From contig JAZBRS010000049.1 of the NCBI GenBank assembly GCA_037176725.1, forward strand, positions 34,650,001-34,714,000: DNA of 64,000 nt, read 5' to 3'. This DNA comes from Posidonia oceanica. Its lineage: Eukaryota; Streptophyta; Magnoliopsida; Alismatales; Posidoniaceae. Both the position numbers and the translations under genes were made by a program. The notes under the pieces are model-generated. The model did no database searches and was not told the origin of the DNA. It saw nothing but the letters and a program-made list of their open reading frames with translations. Of the stretch, positions 45,951 through 58,735 are shown one piece after another (positions within the stretch are counted from its first letter, which is position 1; each line of letters starts with the position of its first letter).

Positions 45951-48076
45951 ATGGCCCAGTTTGCCGGTGAGCTCCACTTTACTGTTGACTCGGAGGGGTT
46001 TACCATTTGGGTCCCTCCGGATTTCACCTCCACTCGCTTTGTGCCCTCTGTGACACCAGGATTCCACCCTCAGGTGTCTGGGACACCCTAGTTTGCTGCG
46101 GGCCATTGGCAGACTTGCACCACTCCGGATCCGGTCGTCGAATCTGTCTCGATGACCGCCCCTCGCGCTCCGGAGGTGCCTCTGACCCCTCCGTCCAAGG
46201 GCTTTATCCCTTCTGCTGCGGCGACCTTTACCATAGGTTCTCGATCTCTTGAGTCTGCCTCCCAGCCGGTCCTGCAGTTCAGTGTTCCCACTCACGGGTC
46301 CCCTGAAGTGCGGTATCGGCACCTGATGGAGCTTGCCCACACACTGCAGGGTATGGCTCTATCAGTTCGCCCCTCATGTGTTCCTGTTGCCCTTGAGGTT
46401 CCTTTGCGGCCTGCTTCTGCACACACTGCACCCCTGCCTAGACCATCGCCCCAGCTACACACTGCTCTGGTAATGGGGGCGCGGCATCTGTCTCCTGCTT
46501 TTGCACAACACTATGCACTGCATGCAACTCCATTTCCTGGTGATCAGTCCTTCATACTGGTTGGAGCACAGTACCCCACTAGCTTGCTGCCCGGCATTGC
46601 GCCTGCATAGCAACTATTGCTCCAACAATCCGCACCTCGCACTGTACAACATATTAGCTATCCATCTCCCTTGCATCAGGTTCAGAACTCAGCATACTTT
46701 CCTGCCTACACAGCACGACTGCACGGACACCTCGGCCATCCCATTGCTCCACCAGGCGACGCTATGGTAGATCCGGAGGAGCACTTAGGTGCGACCCACT
46801 CGGCGTATGTGGTCCCTGCCCCTGTTGCCCCATCCCCTATGGTAGCCATTCTAGACCCCATCAATGACAAGATGGACGTTCTGGAGAAAGTACTACGTCT
46901 AGTGTAGGGCAAGGACCACCAGTCTTACCAGTTTCGCGACCTTTGTCTCTTTCCCGAGGCCGCACTCCCTTCGAAGTTCTGCATCCCGGTCTTTGATAAA
47001 TACAATGGTAAAGGCTGTCCTATTTCGCATCTAAAAATGTACTACGGGGACCTTGCTCAGCTTCAGGCTGATGAAAGGCTCCTTATTCGCCTGTTTCAGA
47101 AGAGTTTAACCGGCCCCGCGCTCAAGTGGTTCACTTCCCTTGACATGGCTACGGTTCGAACTTGGACTGATCTTTCTCAGGCATTTCTTGAGCAGTATGC
47201 TTTCAACCTCGACTTGATCCCCAAGAGGGAGGATCTTGTCGCCATCCGGCAGAGGCCCTAAGAGCCATTCGGGGAGTATGTCGGTTGCTGGCGCTCCTTA
47301 CCGCCCAGGTCAAAGATAAACCCTCCGAGGAGGATTCTATCGAGATGATCGTTAAAGGGGCACTGCCAGCGATTGGGACTCTGCTTTGCATTCAGCACAT
47401 CACTAGCCATGCATCGCTGATTAGGGCTGGCGTCTGCGTGGAAGGCTCACTGCGAAGTGGGCATTTTCCCGCACTTTCTGCATTGGCTAGGCAGGCCAAC
47501 ACCTCCAGCAATCGCCGCAACAGCAACAACAACAGCTCCGCTCCTGACTGCTCCGAACAGCACGCTGTAGCATGCGCCGATCCTCCCGAAGAGCCTACCT
47601 ATACAGAGAGTCAGCTAGAGCCTTTTCCCCTAGAGCACGCACCTAATTTTCCACCTACTTCGCACACTACCACCGTCGAGCCTGTGCATCACGTCGCACC
47701 CGCTCGGCAAGGACTCCATCTAGGGCAAAGACGACCTCGTCGGGCTGAGTGTGATTACATGCCTCTCCCCGAACCACTGAGCATCATTTTCCCTCAAGTT
47801 GAGTCACTCCTGAGACTCCCGGCTGTCCGTCCGTCGCCAAACCCCCCTCCGTGGTGGCATGATACGGATCAGTTCTGCAGTTTCCATCGGGCCACCGGAC
47901 ACTCTATGGACAACTGCCTCGCTCTCCGGGATGCCGTTCAGCGCCTGATTGATTGCAGGATCATCGGCATTGACGAGCAGGAGCTTGCATATACACTTGC
48001 ACCTGCACTTCCACACCCTAGTGTAGCCGACCCTTCCTTCGCCGGAACCTCAGGGGTCTATACCAGTCTTTTCTGA
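45951..48076 (+). pseudogene. gag: gag of element 2
   Basis: It starts MAQFAGELH at 45951 and runs in one frame to about 47300, where one base is missing compared with the minus-strand copy. It then continues in another frame to the TGA at 48074-48076. Domains: variable N-terminus, capsid region (FRDLCLFPEAALPSKF, RLFQKSLTGPALKWFTSLDMATVRTWTDLSQAF, EPFGEYVGCW), GALPAIGTLLCIQHITSHA, then the Cys-His motif FCSFHRATGHSMDNCLALRDA. Stops: TAG 46089-46091, TAG 46608-46610, TAG 46905-46907 and TAA 47259-47261. The other copies have Gln codons at the first, third and fourth. The natural end (SLF then stop) is at the same place in all three gag-only copies. Confidence 0.9.
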
Positions 48077-48372
48077 ATCCTGCTCTGCCTCGGTGGATCC
48101 TTCTGATCCCATCGACGTAATCCCCTCTCTTCTGTCCTTTCCTGTCTTATTCGAGGGACGCTCGGAGATGCAACAGCAGCGTCGACAGCAAGCCCAGTTG
48201 TGGCGTCGTCCAGGTAGTTCCTCTTCCAACTTTTGCAGCCCCAATGCTCCCCGCACTGCCATCAGCAGCTCCAATAGCCCCAATGCTCCCCGCACTGCCA
48301 ACAGTGGACCTCGCCGACAGCATCAGCAGCGTAGGAGCGAACCCAGCGCCTCCCTCCCGAGGTTGCTGGCAG
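48077..48372 (+). other. Post-gag segment of element 2 with donor-like site
   Basis: Short GCTCCCCGCACTGCCA repeats (about 48245-48300) and a Ser/Pro-rich frame without a known domain. It ends GGCAG/GTAAGTCC at 48372/48373, a consensus splice donor, also present at 59030/59031 in element 3. Confidence 0.5.
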
Positions 48373-50144
48373 GTAAGTCCTTCTTACCTCTCTTTTGTTT
48401 CCTGCACTGTCTTTTCTTTTCGTTTTGTTTTGTTTTTGTGGTTTTTCGCCTTGCCTGAAAATCATAAAAAACATAAAATCAACAAAACCCATTAAAAGCA
48501 TGCATTCCTTTCTGCTTCTTGCATTCATTTCATTGTACTCGAGCTGGCAACCCTAACTGCTCGGCGATAGATCTGTTAACCTATCACTCCTAGGCTGGCA
48601 CCCCTAGCTGCTCGGCGATAGGTCTATTAACCTATTACTCTCGGGTTGATATCCCTAACTATTCGGTGATAGGTCCGTCAACCTATCACTCTGCACATTC
48701 CTCTGCACATAGCTATCATCATGCATTCTTCATTCCCCTGCACATATCTGTCATCATGCATATCATCTTCTACACATACATGTCATTTCTTGCATCCTGT
48801 AAAAGATGAAAGCACCAAAAAAATCAAGAAAATCAAAAGACACAAAAATATTTTCTCGCCTTGCCGTTGGTTTTCCCTTTTTTATGTTTTCTTAAGCCAA
48901 AAACCATAAAAAAAAAACAAAACCAATGCAAAAACTTAAAAGCATGTTTGCCCTTCCCTTCTAAAATATACAAAACCCATAAACATTTGTATAATCTGAA
49001 ACTTGGCTACGGATAAGCAAGTAGCGCCTAGAGGGTGTCAAGTAGTGACAATCTCAGGCAGGTCTCACCCAAGCAGCGCCATCTCTTGCATGTGGCCACA
49101 AAGTGAGACTGAGAGTAGAATTAGAGCATCCCGCTGAGTTTCAGAACTCCCAGAAGCTAGATCCACCTTATCAAGAGAGTCCATCGAACATGGAGAGGAC
49201 CGAAGCAGAGCAGAGCATAGCCAGAGGTTGTAAGCATGCATTGCAGAGGCTGAAGGTGTACGCCGATCAGCCGAACTCTTAATGCCTCTTTCAGGGACCG
49301 CTACCCCAAGAGGGCGAAGTCATGCATATCCAAAAGAACAAAGATCATGTGAGCAAAAGAATATGATAACATGATATGCATGCTGAGCATAAAAGAAAAA
49401 TGAAGACAGAAGTTGAAGAAAGAAGGCGCTCAAGAGAGGAGTGACTCGGACGAGCGTCGAAGCCACCTCAGTTATCAACTCCAAGCGCCACACTGGCAAA
49501 TGCACGGGACACTTAATCTGGAGGACCTGGCCGCACCCTCCAAGCGTAGCAGCACGCTCCAATCCCCTGTGCAGACAACATTTACTTCCTAGAAGGCTAG
49601 ATGCAGATTCGGTCACTCATGAGGGGAAAAGAAATATCATTCTGTGAGCATCAAAAGTGGTAGTCGGTCCCTGAGGAACTAAGACGGAGGCCGTGAAGCT
49701 ACATCCAACGCTTCTGCTACCCGCCTGCAGCCAAATACTATACTCTGCAAAGCCAAAGCCTCATCCCGAGCCAAGAGTGAGAATGAGAGCCACCGACCAC
49801 AACTCGGCATGGCGTTGCTCGAGGATCGAGCCTCCTGAGTTAGAAAGTGCAGAAGCACCCTCTTAGCAGCTGCTTTTGAGTCCAAAGCCACCAAAAAATG
49901 CATGCTGTAATATATCTTTATCTTCTTCTCTCCCTGTTTTCGAAAACCAGAGCCGAGCACTTTTGCCTGCCTCGCTCAGAGGCTTCGTGCTTTTCAAAGT
50001 TTTGCCGCCCACTGCGTTGGGTAGGTCCTTGATGACCGGCATGTCTCTCGTTTGTCACCTCGTGACGCTACGAAGCATGCCCGTGCTGAGACCATTGCAC
50101 ACCCACCACGGGGGGGTTTCCTGTCTTCTCTCGCATTCCTCATT

Positions 50145-50510
50145 CTTTGCATTCGGGTTGGCACCCCTAACTGCTCGGCGATAGGTCCGTCAACCTATCA
50201 TTCCTTCATCTATCCATACTCGCATTTCAGTGCCAGGGGTGCTTTGGCTGTCCCCTGGTATCATCCTGATACCAGGGGCATCTTTTTTGCTGCCCCATGG
50301 TATCCCATTCCCATCTGCATTGGACTGACATCCCCAACTGTCGCGGGAGCGTCTTCGAACCTCTACCGCGCCTTTCGGTTCGGTATTCCCGCCCCCTTTC
50401 CACCCTCAACGGGCTGATAACCCCAACTATCCGGTGATGAGTCCATCAACTCCTCAGCGGGCTGATAGCCCCAACTATCCGACGATAGGTCTGTTAACCT
50501 ATCATCCATT
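50145..50510 (+). repeat. Hairpin modules in the tail of element 2
   Basis: Small hairpins: GCA-CCCCTAAC-TGC near 50157, GACA-TCCCCAAC-TGTC at 50327-50342, GATGAGT/ACTCCTC near 50440 and GATAG...CTATC types to 50510. The long hairpin CCCCTGGTATCA-TCC-TGATACCAGGGG lies at 50252-50278. Confidence 0.85.
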
Positions 50511-51534
50511 TCATCATAGTTTAATAGCATTCTGTTGGATATCGTGGCATATCATCAGCATTCGCATTGCATGACATCATATAGTTTCCTTGTGTCCTCT
50601 GTAGAGTCAGTCCTAGTATTGCATTTCATCATTGCCCGAGCATCGCGCGACCAGGATTGACTTCTCGGTTTCGCGTGCCTGGCGTTCCACTGTTTATACC
50701 CTGCATTCCACTGCATAGCATTGCATAACATTGCACCATTATTGCGCTACTGCTCCTCTGTGGTCCTTACACCAACTTCCGCATTTCGCTCTCCCAGGCC
50801 TTTCCCGCCCTCCACCGCATGCACATCCACAGCATCTTTACTTTTCAGCCTTTACTTTCAGCAATTTCCTTCCAGCACTTTTCTTTCAGCACTTTACATC
50901 CAGCAACTTTACATCCAGCACTTTACATCCAGCACTTTACTTCTAGCAATTTCCTTTCAGCACTTTACTTGCAGCACATTACTTTCAGCTTTTGCATTGC
51001 ATTGCATTTTCCGCCTCTCCCGCGTGCATGCACCATCCCGCTTTCCCCTAGAGGAGTACAGCACAGTAAGCTTTAGCGTAAGCATACCCTTTGCATGAGC
51101 ATAGCATTCTAGTGTTTGCATTCATCTGCATTTGCATTCATCTTCTTGCATTGCCTAGGACTCCCTTTGCATTGCATTGCCCCTTCCTGCCTTTTCCGCC
51201 TGTTTGCTGCCTCACTTGGAGGCAAGCATTTTCTCCCTCTCGCGGCCTCGCAAGCTCCTGTTCATTTCACTTGTCCCAAACGAACAAAGGACCTCTGGCC
51301 TCCCCTGGACTAGCAGCCAACTTGCCCGTGCGGCAAGCGCGTTGGTCCTTCTAGAGCCCCTGTTGCGCAAGCTTGGATGAGCAGCCAACTTGTCGCATTG
51401 CATCGTCGCACTTTCTGCTTCCCCTCCCTTCAGCATGCATCACACTGCACTGCACTAGCTTCAGCATTAGCACTCGTAGCATAGCAAGCACTAGCACCAG
51501 CACTCACACACCAGCACAGCATCTCTTCATGCAT

Positions 51535-51620
51535 AGCATCAACATCATCAACATCATCAACATCATCAGCATCAGCATCATCAGCATCATCAACATCATC
51601 AGCATCATCAGCACTGCATC
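51535..51620 (+). repeat. Trinucleotide-type microsatellite in the tail of element 2
   Basis: ATCAACATC and ATCAGCATC words repeat from about 51538 to 51615. It is a diverged CAT/CAA simple repeat. Confidence 0.85.
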
Positions 51621-51826
51621 AGCATTCGCATTTGTACTAACTTTTGCACTAACAACTGCATTTGCATGCATTGCATTGCATTCATTTGCATTGCGGCGAC
51701 GAGTCATGACTTTCGGTGCATCCGCCGAATAAGTGGCTCACGCCAATAGCAAACTTCTGCTCCTGTCGGTCAGATGGGGTGTCTTGTCAACCCTGAGCAG
51801 CGGCCTCGCTTCGCTTGACCTCGCTC

Positions 51827-51839
51827 AGGGAGGGGCATC
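51827..51839 (+). promoter_or_regulatory. Polypurine tract of element 2, with preceding hairpin
   Basis: AGGGAGGGGCATC stands immediately before the LTR start TGTTGACACCCC. An 8 bp inverted repeat, CCCTGAGC (51791-51798) and GCTCAGGG (51823-51830), runs into it. Confidence 0.85.
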
Positions 51840-54800
51840 TGTTGACACCCCATTTTGACAGGCTGAATCAATGGAATCTCCTGGTGACTTCTGAACCCAA
51901 ATCTAGGTCCAAACCTACACATTCCTTTTCATCCTTCTCTTCAAATCAAGCCCAAACTTAACCTAGAATCACACCCATTTCCCAAACCCAAAAACTACCC
52001 AAAAATCATAGGAAAACTCACCCTTCCTAACTTAGGAAACCTACCAAAAATCCTTAGAAATTTCAAACCAAAACCACTCCCAAAAACCCTAGAAAACCTA
52101 GGTAAAACTACCCTTTTTCTACACCTCAAAACCCTTCCAAAACCTTTCCAAATCCAAATTCAAACCCTAGGTCCAACACTAGAGATGCTAGGCCGCACAC
52201 TCCCCAAATTTCACCTCTTTTCTAAACCTCTAACCCCTTCATTGATCCAAATTATCCTTTTCTCTCTCCTGGATTATTCTTTTCTCTCTCCTCTCTCTCT
52301 CCTCCTTATTCTCCTTCTTTTCACTCCCTTCTCTCTCTCTTTCTTGCTTGGCTGTGGACCCACCTTGTGCATCTATCTCTTCTGTATTTTATTTATATTT
52401 TTATTTTATTTTTAGCTTATCTCTTGATTTTATAATCTTTATTTTCCTTCCTCTCCTCTCTTTCTTCTTTCCTTCTCCAATTCTTCCTTTTCTTCTTCCT
52501 TTTTCTTTTTCTTTTCCTTTCTTCCACTAAATCTTTAAAAAACCTTTAAAAACCTTTAAAACTCTAAAACAAAAGAAAGACAAATCAAAATCCTAAAAAG
52601 AAGTAATTAAAAACTTAAACAAACGATCAAAAACAAAAACCTAATTAAATCCAACTAAAAAGGGAAACTAAGAATGCAATCTAAAAAATACAAAACAAAC
52701 AAAAAGAAAATGCTATAAAATCAAGCAAAAATCAGAATATAATCAAAACAAACCAAAAGTAAAAACTCTATTAAAAATGATCAAAAACAAATCCTAAAAA
52801 AAGAAGAAAACAATTAAAATACTAAGACAAGTAATTAAAAAACACTTAACAAATCTAAAAGAAACAATTAGAAAATTTTAAAACAACTTAAAAATTTAAA
52901 AAGGAAAAAAGAAAAAACCTAACAAGAAAAACTTAACTAAAAAATATTAAAAGAACTTAACAGACAAAATAAAAAAAGCAATTTAAAAAAAGACTTAAGA
53001 AAAATCCTAAAAAATCTAAAATCAATAAACTAAAACTCATTCTAACTAATTAAAAAGCAATCCATCAAAAAGCCTAATCAAAAATCTCAACTTAACAAGG
53101 AAAAAACTTAACAAGGAAAACCTAACTAAAAAACAATTTAAAAACTTAACAAACATTTAAACCAAATCAAAAACAATTTAAAGAAAACTTAAATCCTAAA
53201 AACTTAAATCAAAACTAAAACTCTTCCTAATCCTAATTAACTAATTAAAAACAACCATTAAAAACCTAATCAAAAATCCTAACTTAAAAAACTACTTTAA
53301 AAACATTTTCAAATCTTTTTCTATTTTTATTTCTATTTTAATTTTCTCCTTCTTCTTCTTCCTTTCTTTTTCTTCCTTTCTTCTTCTTTCTTTTTCAATC
53401 TTTCTTTCTCCTCATTTGGTCCGGCCCAGCTAGCCCTTCTCTCCTTCCTCTCCTTTTTATTTTTTTCTTTTATTTTTCTCCTCCACGTAGGCCCGACCCA
53501 CACCACTTCTCCTCCTCTTCCACCCTTCTTCTTCCTCTTCCTTCTTCAGATCTCTTCTTCCCGCGGCCAGCTCAACAGCCTTCCCTCCTCCATTTAAATT
53601 CAACTTCTTCCCCCTCAGTCACCTCCACCTACAGCTCCCTCCTTCCTCTCTCGTCTCTCAGCAGATCTTCCAGGGGCATTAATTGCCAGTCACCCTCGCC
53701 AGTCGCCTTTCTCCAATAGCTGCAGTATTCGGCGCCAGTGGAATTCAAATCCACAGCCCGCGCTCGCAGCTACCAGCCCCCGTTAAAACCAGCATTCCAC
53801 TCCTCCTTCAACACCTTTTTCGTCACCCTGAGAGAGAGAGCATCCAGAGATCATCCAGAGCCTCCATTCCTCTCCTTCTTCCTCTGCCAAAATTAGCAGT
53901 TTCCTCTTCCTCTTTCCCTCTGAAACCAAGCCCCCCATAGTCCTTCAAAATCTCTTCCAATCCGTCCCCCAATCTCACCAGAATCCCAGCATCCCTTCCA
54001 CGACCCTTTCCAACCCCAATCATCCCTGAATCACCCCAGCACCACTTGGAATCCACCACAGAAACCCAACTCCAGCCTCCTCAAAATCCCCATCTCCTCA
54101 GACCACCAAACTTCCCCAAAATCCTCCCAGATACTCACCTGAATCCCACCTTCTCAAACCACCCAGCTTCCACTCCAGCAGATCACCACAGCCCAAACCC
54201 AACACCACAAACACCTACCCCTCTTTCTGACCAAAAATCCGCACACCTGCAATCTTCCAACCCAGCACCACTCATACCAATCTAAGCCATCCTACACCAT
54301 CACCCAACATCCAGAAGCCCACCAGCAACCTCCATTCAGCCTGAGGAGCAACATACCTCCTCCCCCACCTCAGGCGATCCTCTATGCACCCAACAAAGCC
54401 GATTTCCTCCGCTGGCACCAGAATGTGTGTCCGAGCATCCAGCGAGCTCCGAAGGACCTCCAGGAGTGGATCCCAACCCTCGCTTGCTGCCAACGACGCC
54501 CGCATCAACCAAACGACCACCGCCGGCATCTGCAGAACCAGCCGATGTCAGGGGAACGCTCCGGACGCCAGAACAGGTACCCCTCTCTCCCAGTAGCCTA
54601 GTTTCTTCCTCTGCGTGCTTCCTGGCATGTTAGAATAGGATTCTGCTCTCTCTCTCACCGGGTCAACACTGCCGTCTCCCTTTCTTCTCCGATGAGCTCC
54701 GGATCAGAATCGTTGCTCCAGCCTGCTGAACGCCGCTCCGAGGACCGCATGAGCTCTAGGGAGTCTCCAGCAATGTAGCCCTGCCTCCAGAATCCTCCCT

Positions 54801-57800
54801 TGTCACTCCGATCGCCCGCTTTGCCTCCAGAAGTCCTGCAGACCTCCGCCGCCCTCTTCGGTCTGCTTCAGGCCACGTCACGAGCCGCCAACGCAGCCCA
54901 GACCTCCGTGCAGCTCCAGAGCATGCTGCCGCCGCATCTGCACCGCACCAGCAACCCCCATTCCTCTTCTCCGGCCACTGGTAGCAATTTGCTACAGTGG
55001 CCACTTTTCCTTCGATTTACTGTGCTTTTATTTCTCCTTAGCATGCTAACTTTGCCAAATATTGCATTTTTACCTTGCATTTTTATTTTATTGCTTTCCA
55101 GTCCTGCTATCATTTAAGAATCATTTAAATTTGAATTAAAATATATGAAATTGCATGAAAAACCTAAAAATCTATTTAATTGCATGTTAGTCCTCCTACT
55201 GTGTTTTTCTTTAAGTTTTATTTTAGTTTAAGCCTAGCATGTTTTTTTATTAGCTCTTAGGTCCTCTGCTGTTACAGTTTATTTACTTTTCTTTATTTCC
55301 AGCCCAGTTATTTATTTTATTTACATTCTAGTCCAGTTCCAGTTCATTTAAGTTTCTGTCCTTTTATTTTCTAGTCTTGTTACTTTTTTTATTTACATTC
55401 TAATCCTGCAGTAGTTCAAATGTAGTTTTTGTTCTTTATTCTTTAGTCCAACATCTTTTTATTTTTGCATGTTAGTCCTCTGGTTGATAAATCTCATTTA
55501 ATCTGTTGTTTTTTATCTTATTAAATTGCATTTTGGTCCTCCTCTTTATTTTATTTGCTCTTTAGTCCTCTAATCTGTTGTTAAATCATTTAATTTCCAT
55601 CTTTTCCTTACTGCATTGCATTTTCATCCCATATTTTCTGATTTTTGCACATAGGTCATTCATTTGCATGCACAGCATCTATTTTCTTGCATTTTATCTT
55701 ATAAAATTGCATTTTAGCCCTTGCATATTTCAAAATTGCACATAGATCCTCTGCATGTTTACAAAACTCATTTAAATGCATACTTTTGCTTATAAAATTG
55801 CATTTTAGCCCCTGCATATTTCAAAATTGCACATAGGTTCACTGTTTGCATTCATAGACTATTTAAAAACCACATTTTACCTTATAAAATTGCATTTTAG
55901 CCCCTGCATATTTTCAAATTGCATGTAAGTCCTTCACATGTTTACAAAACCCATTTAAATGCATGTTTTCCTTAGTAAATTGCATTTCAGACCCTGCATT
56001 TTAATTAAATTGCATTCAGACCCTCAAGTTTTCAAAAACCTTGCATATAAGCCCCTAACTTTTTCAAAATCCTTGCATTTAGGTCCTCAATTTTTTCAAA
56101 ACTTGCATATAGGTCCTTAAGTTTTCCAAAAAATCATTCTTAGGTCCTTTTCTTGCATTTTTGCATGTATTGCACCCATGCATCTCTGCATTTGGCATCC
56201 TTGCACACACTTAAGCATTCCTAGCTCCCATTTACATAGGAGGACCTGCTTTGCACACCCCTAGGACCTCTTTTACACTTAGATCCATTCTTCTCCCCTG
56301 TTCTTGGTCCTTTTGCCTTGAAGCCAGCATATCTTCTGATCGGGCCGCCGGATCTTCGCAACCAAGCTACCTGGACAACCCCGGTGGAGCGCACTGCAAT
56401 GCAGACCAAGCATTTCTCTGATCAGGCTTCAAATCTCCAAGGTAAGTCCTTCTGAACCCCTGCACAGCACTTCATTTGCACATCATTTGCATTGCATGCA
56501 TTGCTTTTGCTTCTCGCTTTCTCGAACATGTAGATTAGGACCCCCTCTCCTTGTCTATCAACTCTGTCTCCCCTTTTCGCGTACTCTCAGTGTTTTGGGT
56601 CGAGTTTCCCCTGGATTCACTACTAGTTGTGACTTTCTTCCTCCTTTTCCACGATCCGATCGCATCGCGAGCTTTTGGCAGCGTGCAAGACACATCGTGG
56701 GACGGATTAGTGGGAAACAGTCACAGAATAGTGGTAATCCTTCCACTTGCTTCCTTTCCCCTTTGTAGGTCTTCACACCTACATTGCGTGGCCCTTAAAC
56801 GGTGTTGGTTCTCATACTCACACTGTTTGCCTCCCCTTTGCTTCTCTTGCTCTTCCTCTTTGCATCTGCATTTGCATGGCTTTATCGATGTTTTATTTCG
56901 CCTGCTTTGGCACCTTTTTGCGTGCCTGCTTCGCTTTGGCACCGTTTTGCGTGCCCGCTCTGTTTCTTGCACCGTTTTGCGTGCTGGCCATGTTTTCGTG
57001 CCGTTTTGCGTGCCTATCTTGTTTCTCGCGCCGTTTGGCGTGCCTACTTTGTTTTTTGCATCGTTTCGCATGTCTGCTTTGTTTTTCACACTGTTTTGCA
57101 TGCCGATCTTGTTTCTTGCACTGTTTCGCGTGCCGCTTCTATTTCTCGCACCGTTTTGCGTGTTTTACACTATTTTCTCTTGCATGTCACCTGCATTGCT
57201 TGGTTTTACCGTTGTTTTGTTTTATCGTCTGTATTTGCTTATAGGGTAGTGATGCTTACTGCCTGGAGTTCTCACGAACCAGGGTTCGCCCGGTTCGGAA
57301 CACAGACAGCGTTGCTGAGCACTTAGACTGCATGTTTACTTCCTTGCATTGCATTCCATCAGTTAGAGCACACATTTGAGCATCTAATTAGGCATTCATT
57401 GGCACTTAGGCATTCAAATCTACATTTCCCTGCGTATGCGAGCGTAAGCCTAGAAAGACCGATTCTCGGGTGTGTCGGGGGTGCCTAACACCTTCCCCGC
57501 ACGTAACAGAAGTCCTTGCCCAGTCCTTTGGCCCGTAACGACCATATTGCCCTTATCCTAGGCATGAGTCATATCATTTGCATTCATTTGCATCTGTTTT
57601 CTTTTGCATTGCTTTGCATTGCATCCTTTGCTTGGTTTTGCGTGTTTATTCATGCATTTCTCCGGTTTTCCTTGTCTCTCGATAATAGACATGGTGGCGA
57701 CTCTGAATTGTCTTATCTTCTTCTTTTCTTTCCTTTTTCTTCCCTATTTTAAGTGTTTTCGAGTTGAGCCTTCCTCCTCGGACATAGCCGCTAATAGTGA

Positions 57801-57871
57801 ACCTGATTCTGATTGGCACATGCGAGCTTTCGGCAGTGTGCATGGACGATCTGAACACTGGGATTACTACA
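51840..57871 (+). repeat. LTR B, 6.0 kb, shared by elements 2 and 3
   Basis: It begins TGTTGACACCCC at 51840 and ends GGATTACTACA at 57871. Block order: AAACCCTAG-rich (51900-52200), pyrimidine (52250-52530), A-rich (52540-53300), T/C-rich (53300-53540), C-rich (53540-55000), TTGCATTTTAG repeats (55090-56220), intron-like segment and conserved end. It is followed directly by gag-only internal sequence, so it is both the 3' LTR of element 2 and the 5' LTR of element 3. No gene is supported inside: frames are low-complexity and not conserved with LTR A. Confidence 0.9.
56442..56768 (+). other. Putative 327 bp intron in LTR B
   Basis: Donor CCAAG/GTAAGTCCTTCTGAACC is identical to LTR A. The acceptor CCTTTCCCCTTTGTAG/GTCTTCACACC differs from LTR A by C-to-T in CAG, which would weaken or kill it. 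Confidence 0.45.
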
Positions 57872-58735
57872 ATCGCCATCTGGCAGAGGTCCCAAGAGCC
57901 ATTCGGGGAGTATGTCGGTCGCTGGCCCTCCATAGCTACCCAGGTTAGGGATAGACCCTCCGAGGAGGATTCTATCGAGATGATCGTCAAAAGGGCACTG
58001 CCAGCGACTGGGACTCTGCTTTGCATCCAGCACATCACTAGTTTTGCATCGCTGATTAGGGCTGGCGCCCACGTGGAAAGCTCACTGTAGGGTGGGCATT
58101 TCTCTGCACTTTCTGCATTGGCTAGGCAGGCCAACAACACCAGCAATCCCTGCAGCAGCAGCAGCAACAACTCCACTCCCGACTGCTTCGAGCGGCACGC
58201 CGTCGCATGCGTTGATCCTCCTGAAGTGCCTACCTTTGTAGAAAGTCAGCCGGACCCTTTTTCGCTAGTGACCGCACCTATTTATGCACCCACTGCACAC
58301 ACCGTCACCGTTGAGCCGGTGCATCACGTCGTACCAGCTCAGCAAGGACGATAGCCTAAGCGGAGACGAGTCCGCCGCGCTAAGAGCGACTTCACCCCAC
58401 TTGGTGAATCGCTAAGCGCCGTCTTTCCCCAGGTTGTGTCGCTCCTGAGGCTCCCGAAAACTCGCCCGCCACCAAATCCTCTTCCGAGGTGGTACGATGT
58501 GAGCAAGTATTGCAATTACCATCGAGCCATGGGGCATCCAACGGATAATTGCCTTACTCTTCGAGATGTCGTTCAGGACCTGATTGACAACGGGACCCTC
58601 GTCGTCAGTCCGCAGGAGGCTGCTCATACACCTGCACTTGTACTCGCACACCCTAGCGTAGCTGGCCCGTCCTCTTCTGAGCCTGTGGGCTTCGAGGACG
58701 CCGGAACCTCGGGGGCATACCCCAATCTTCTTTGA
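57872..58735 (+). pseudogene. gag: gag C-terminal half of element 3
   Basis: A single frame runs from IWQRSQEPFGEYVGRW to NLL before TGA (58733-58735). It contains ALPATGTLLCIQHITSFA and the Cys-His motif YCNYHRAMGHPTDNCLTLRDV. Internal TAG codons occur at 58088-58090 and 58352-58354. At the place where element 2 has lost a base (about 47300), this copy keeps the full frame. The N-terminal half was removed by the deletion at the LTR end. It cannot make a normal gag. Confidence 0.87.

Larger units (their letters stand above)
48373..51826 (+). other. Noncoding tail of element 2
   Basis: No gene is supported. It holds hairpin modules at 48541-48690 and 50145-50510, a 12 bp-stem hairpin at 50252-50278, ATTCAGCACTTTACATCCAG-like short repeats (50840-50990), GCAT-rich simple sequence, and the conserved 29 bp block at 51716-51744. 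The middle (48700-50140) is shared with the other tails but has no recognisable function. Confidence 0.65.
44230..57871 (+). mobile_element. Gag-only Ty3/gypsy element 2, with truncated 5' LTR
   Basis: It consists of a 5' LTR tail (44230-44650), PBS, leader, gag, hairpin-bearing tail, polypurine tract and full 3' LTR (51840-57871). There are no pol domains between gag (ends 48076) and the tail. The left end meets satellite DNA with most of the 5' LTR missing. The layout matches the minus-strand element. Confidence 0.88.
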
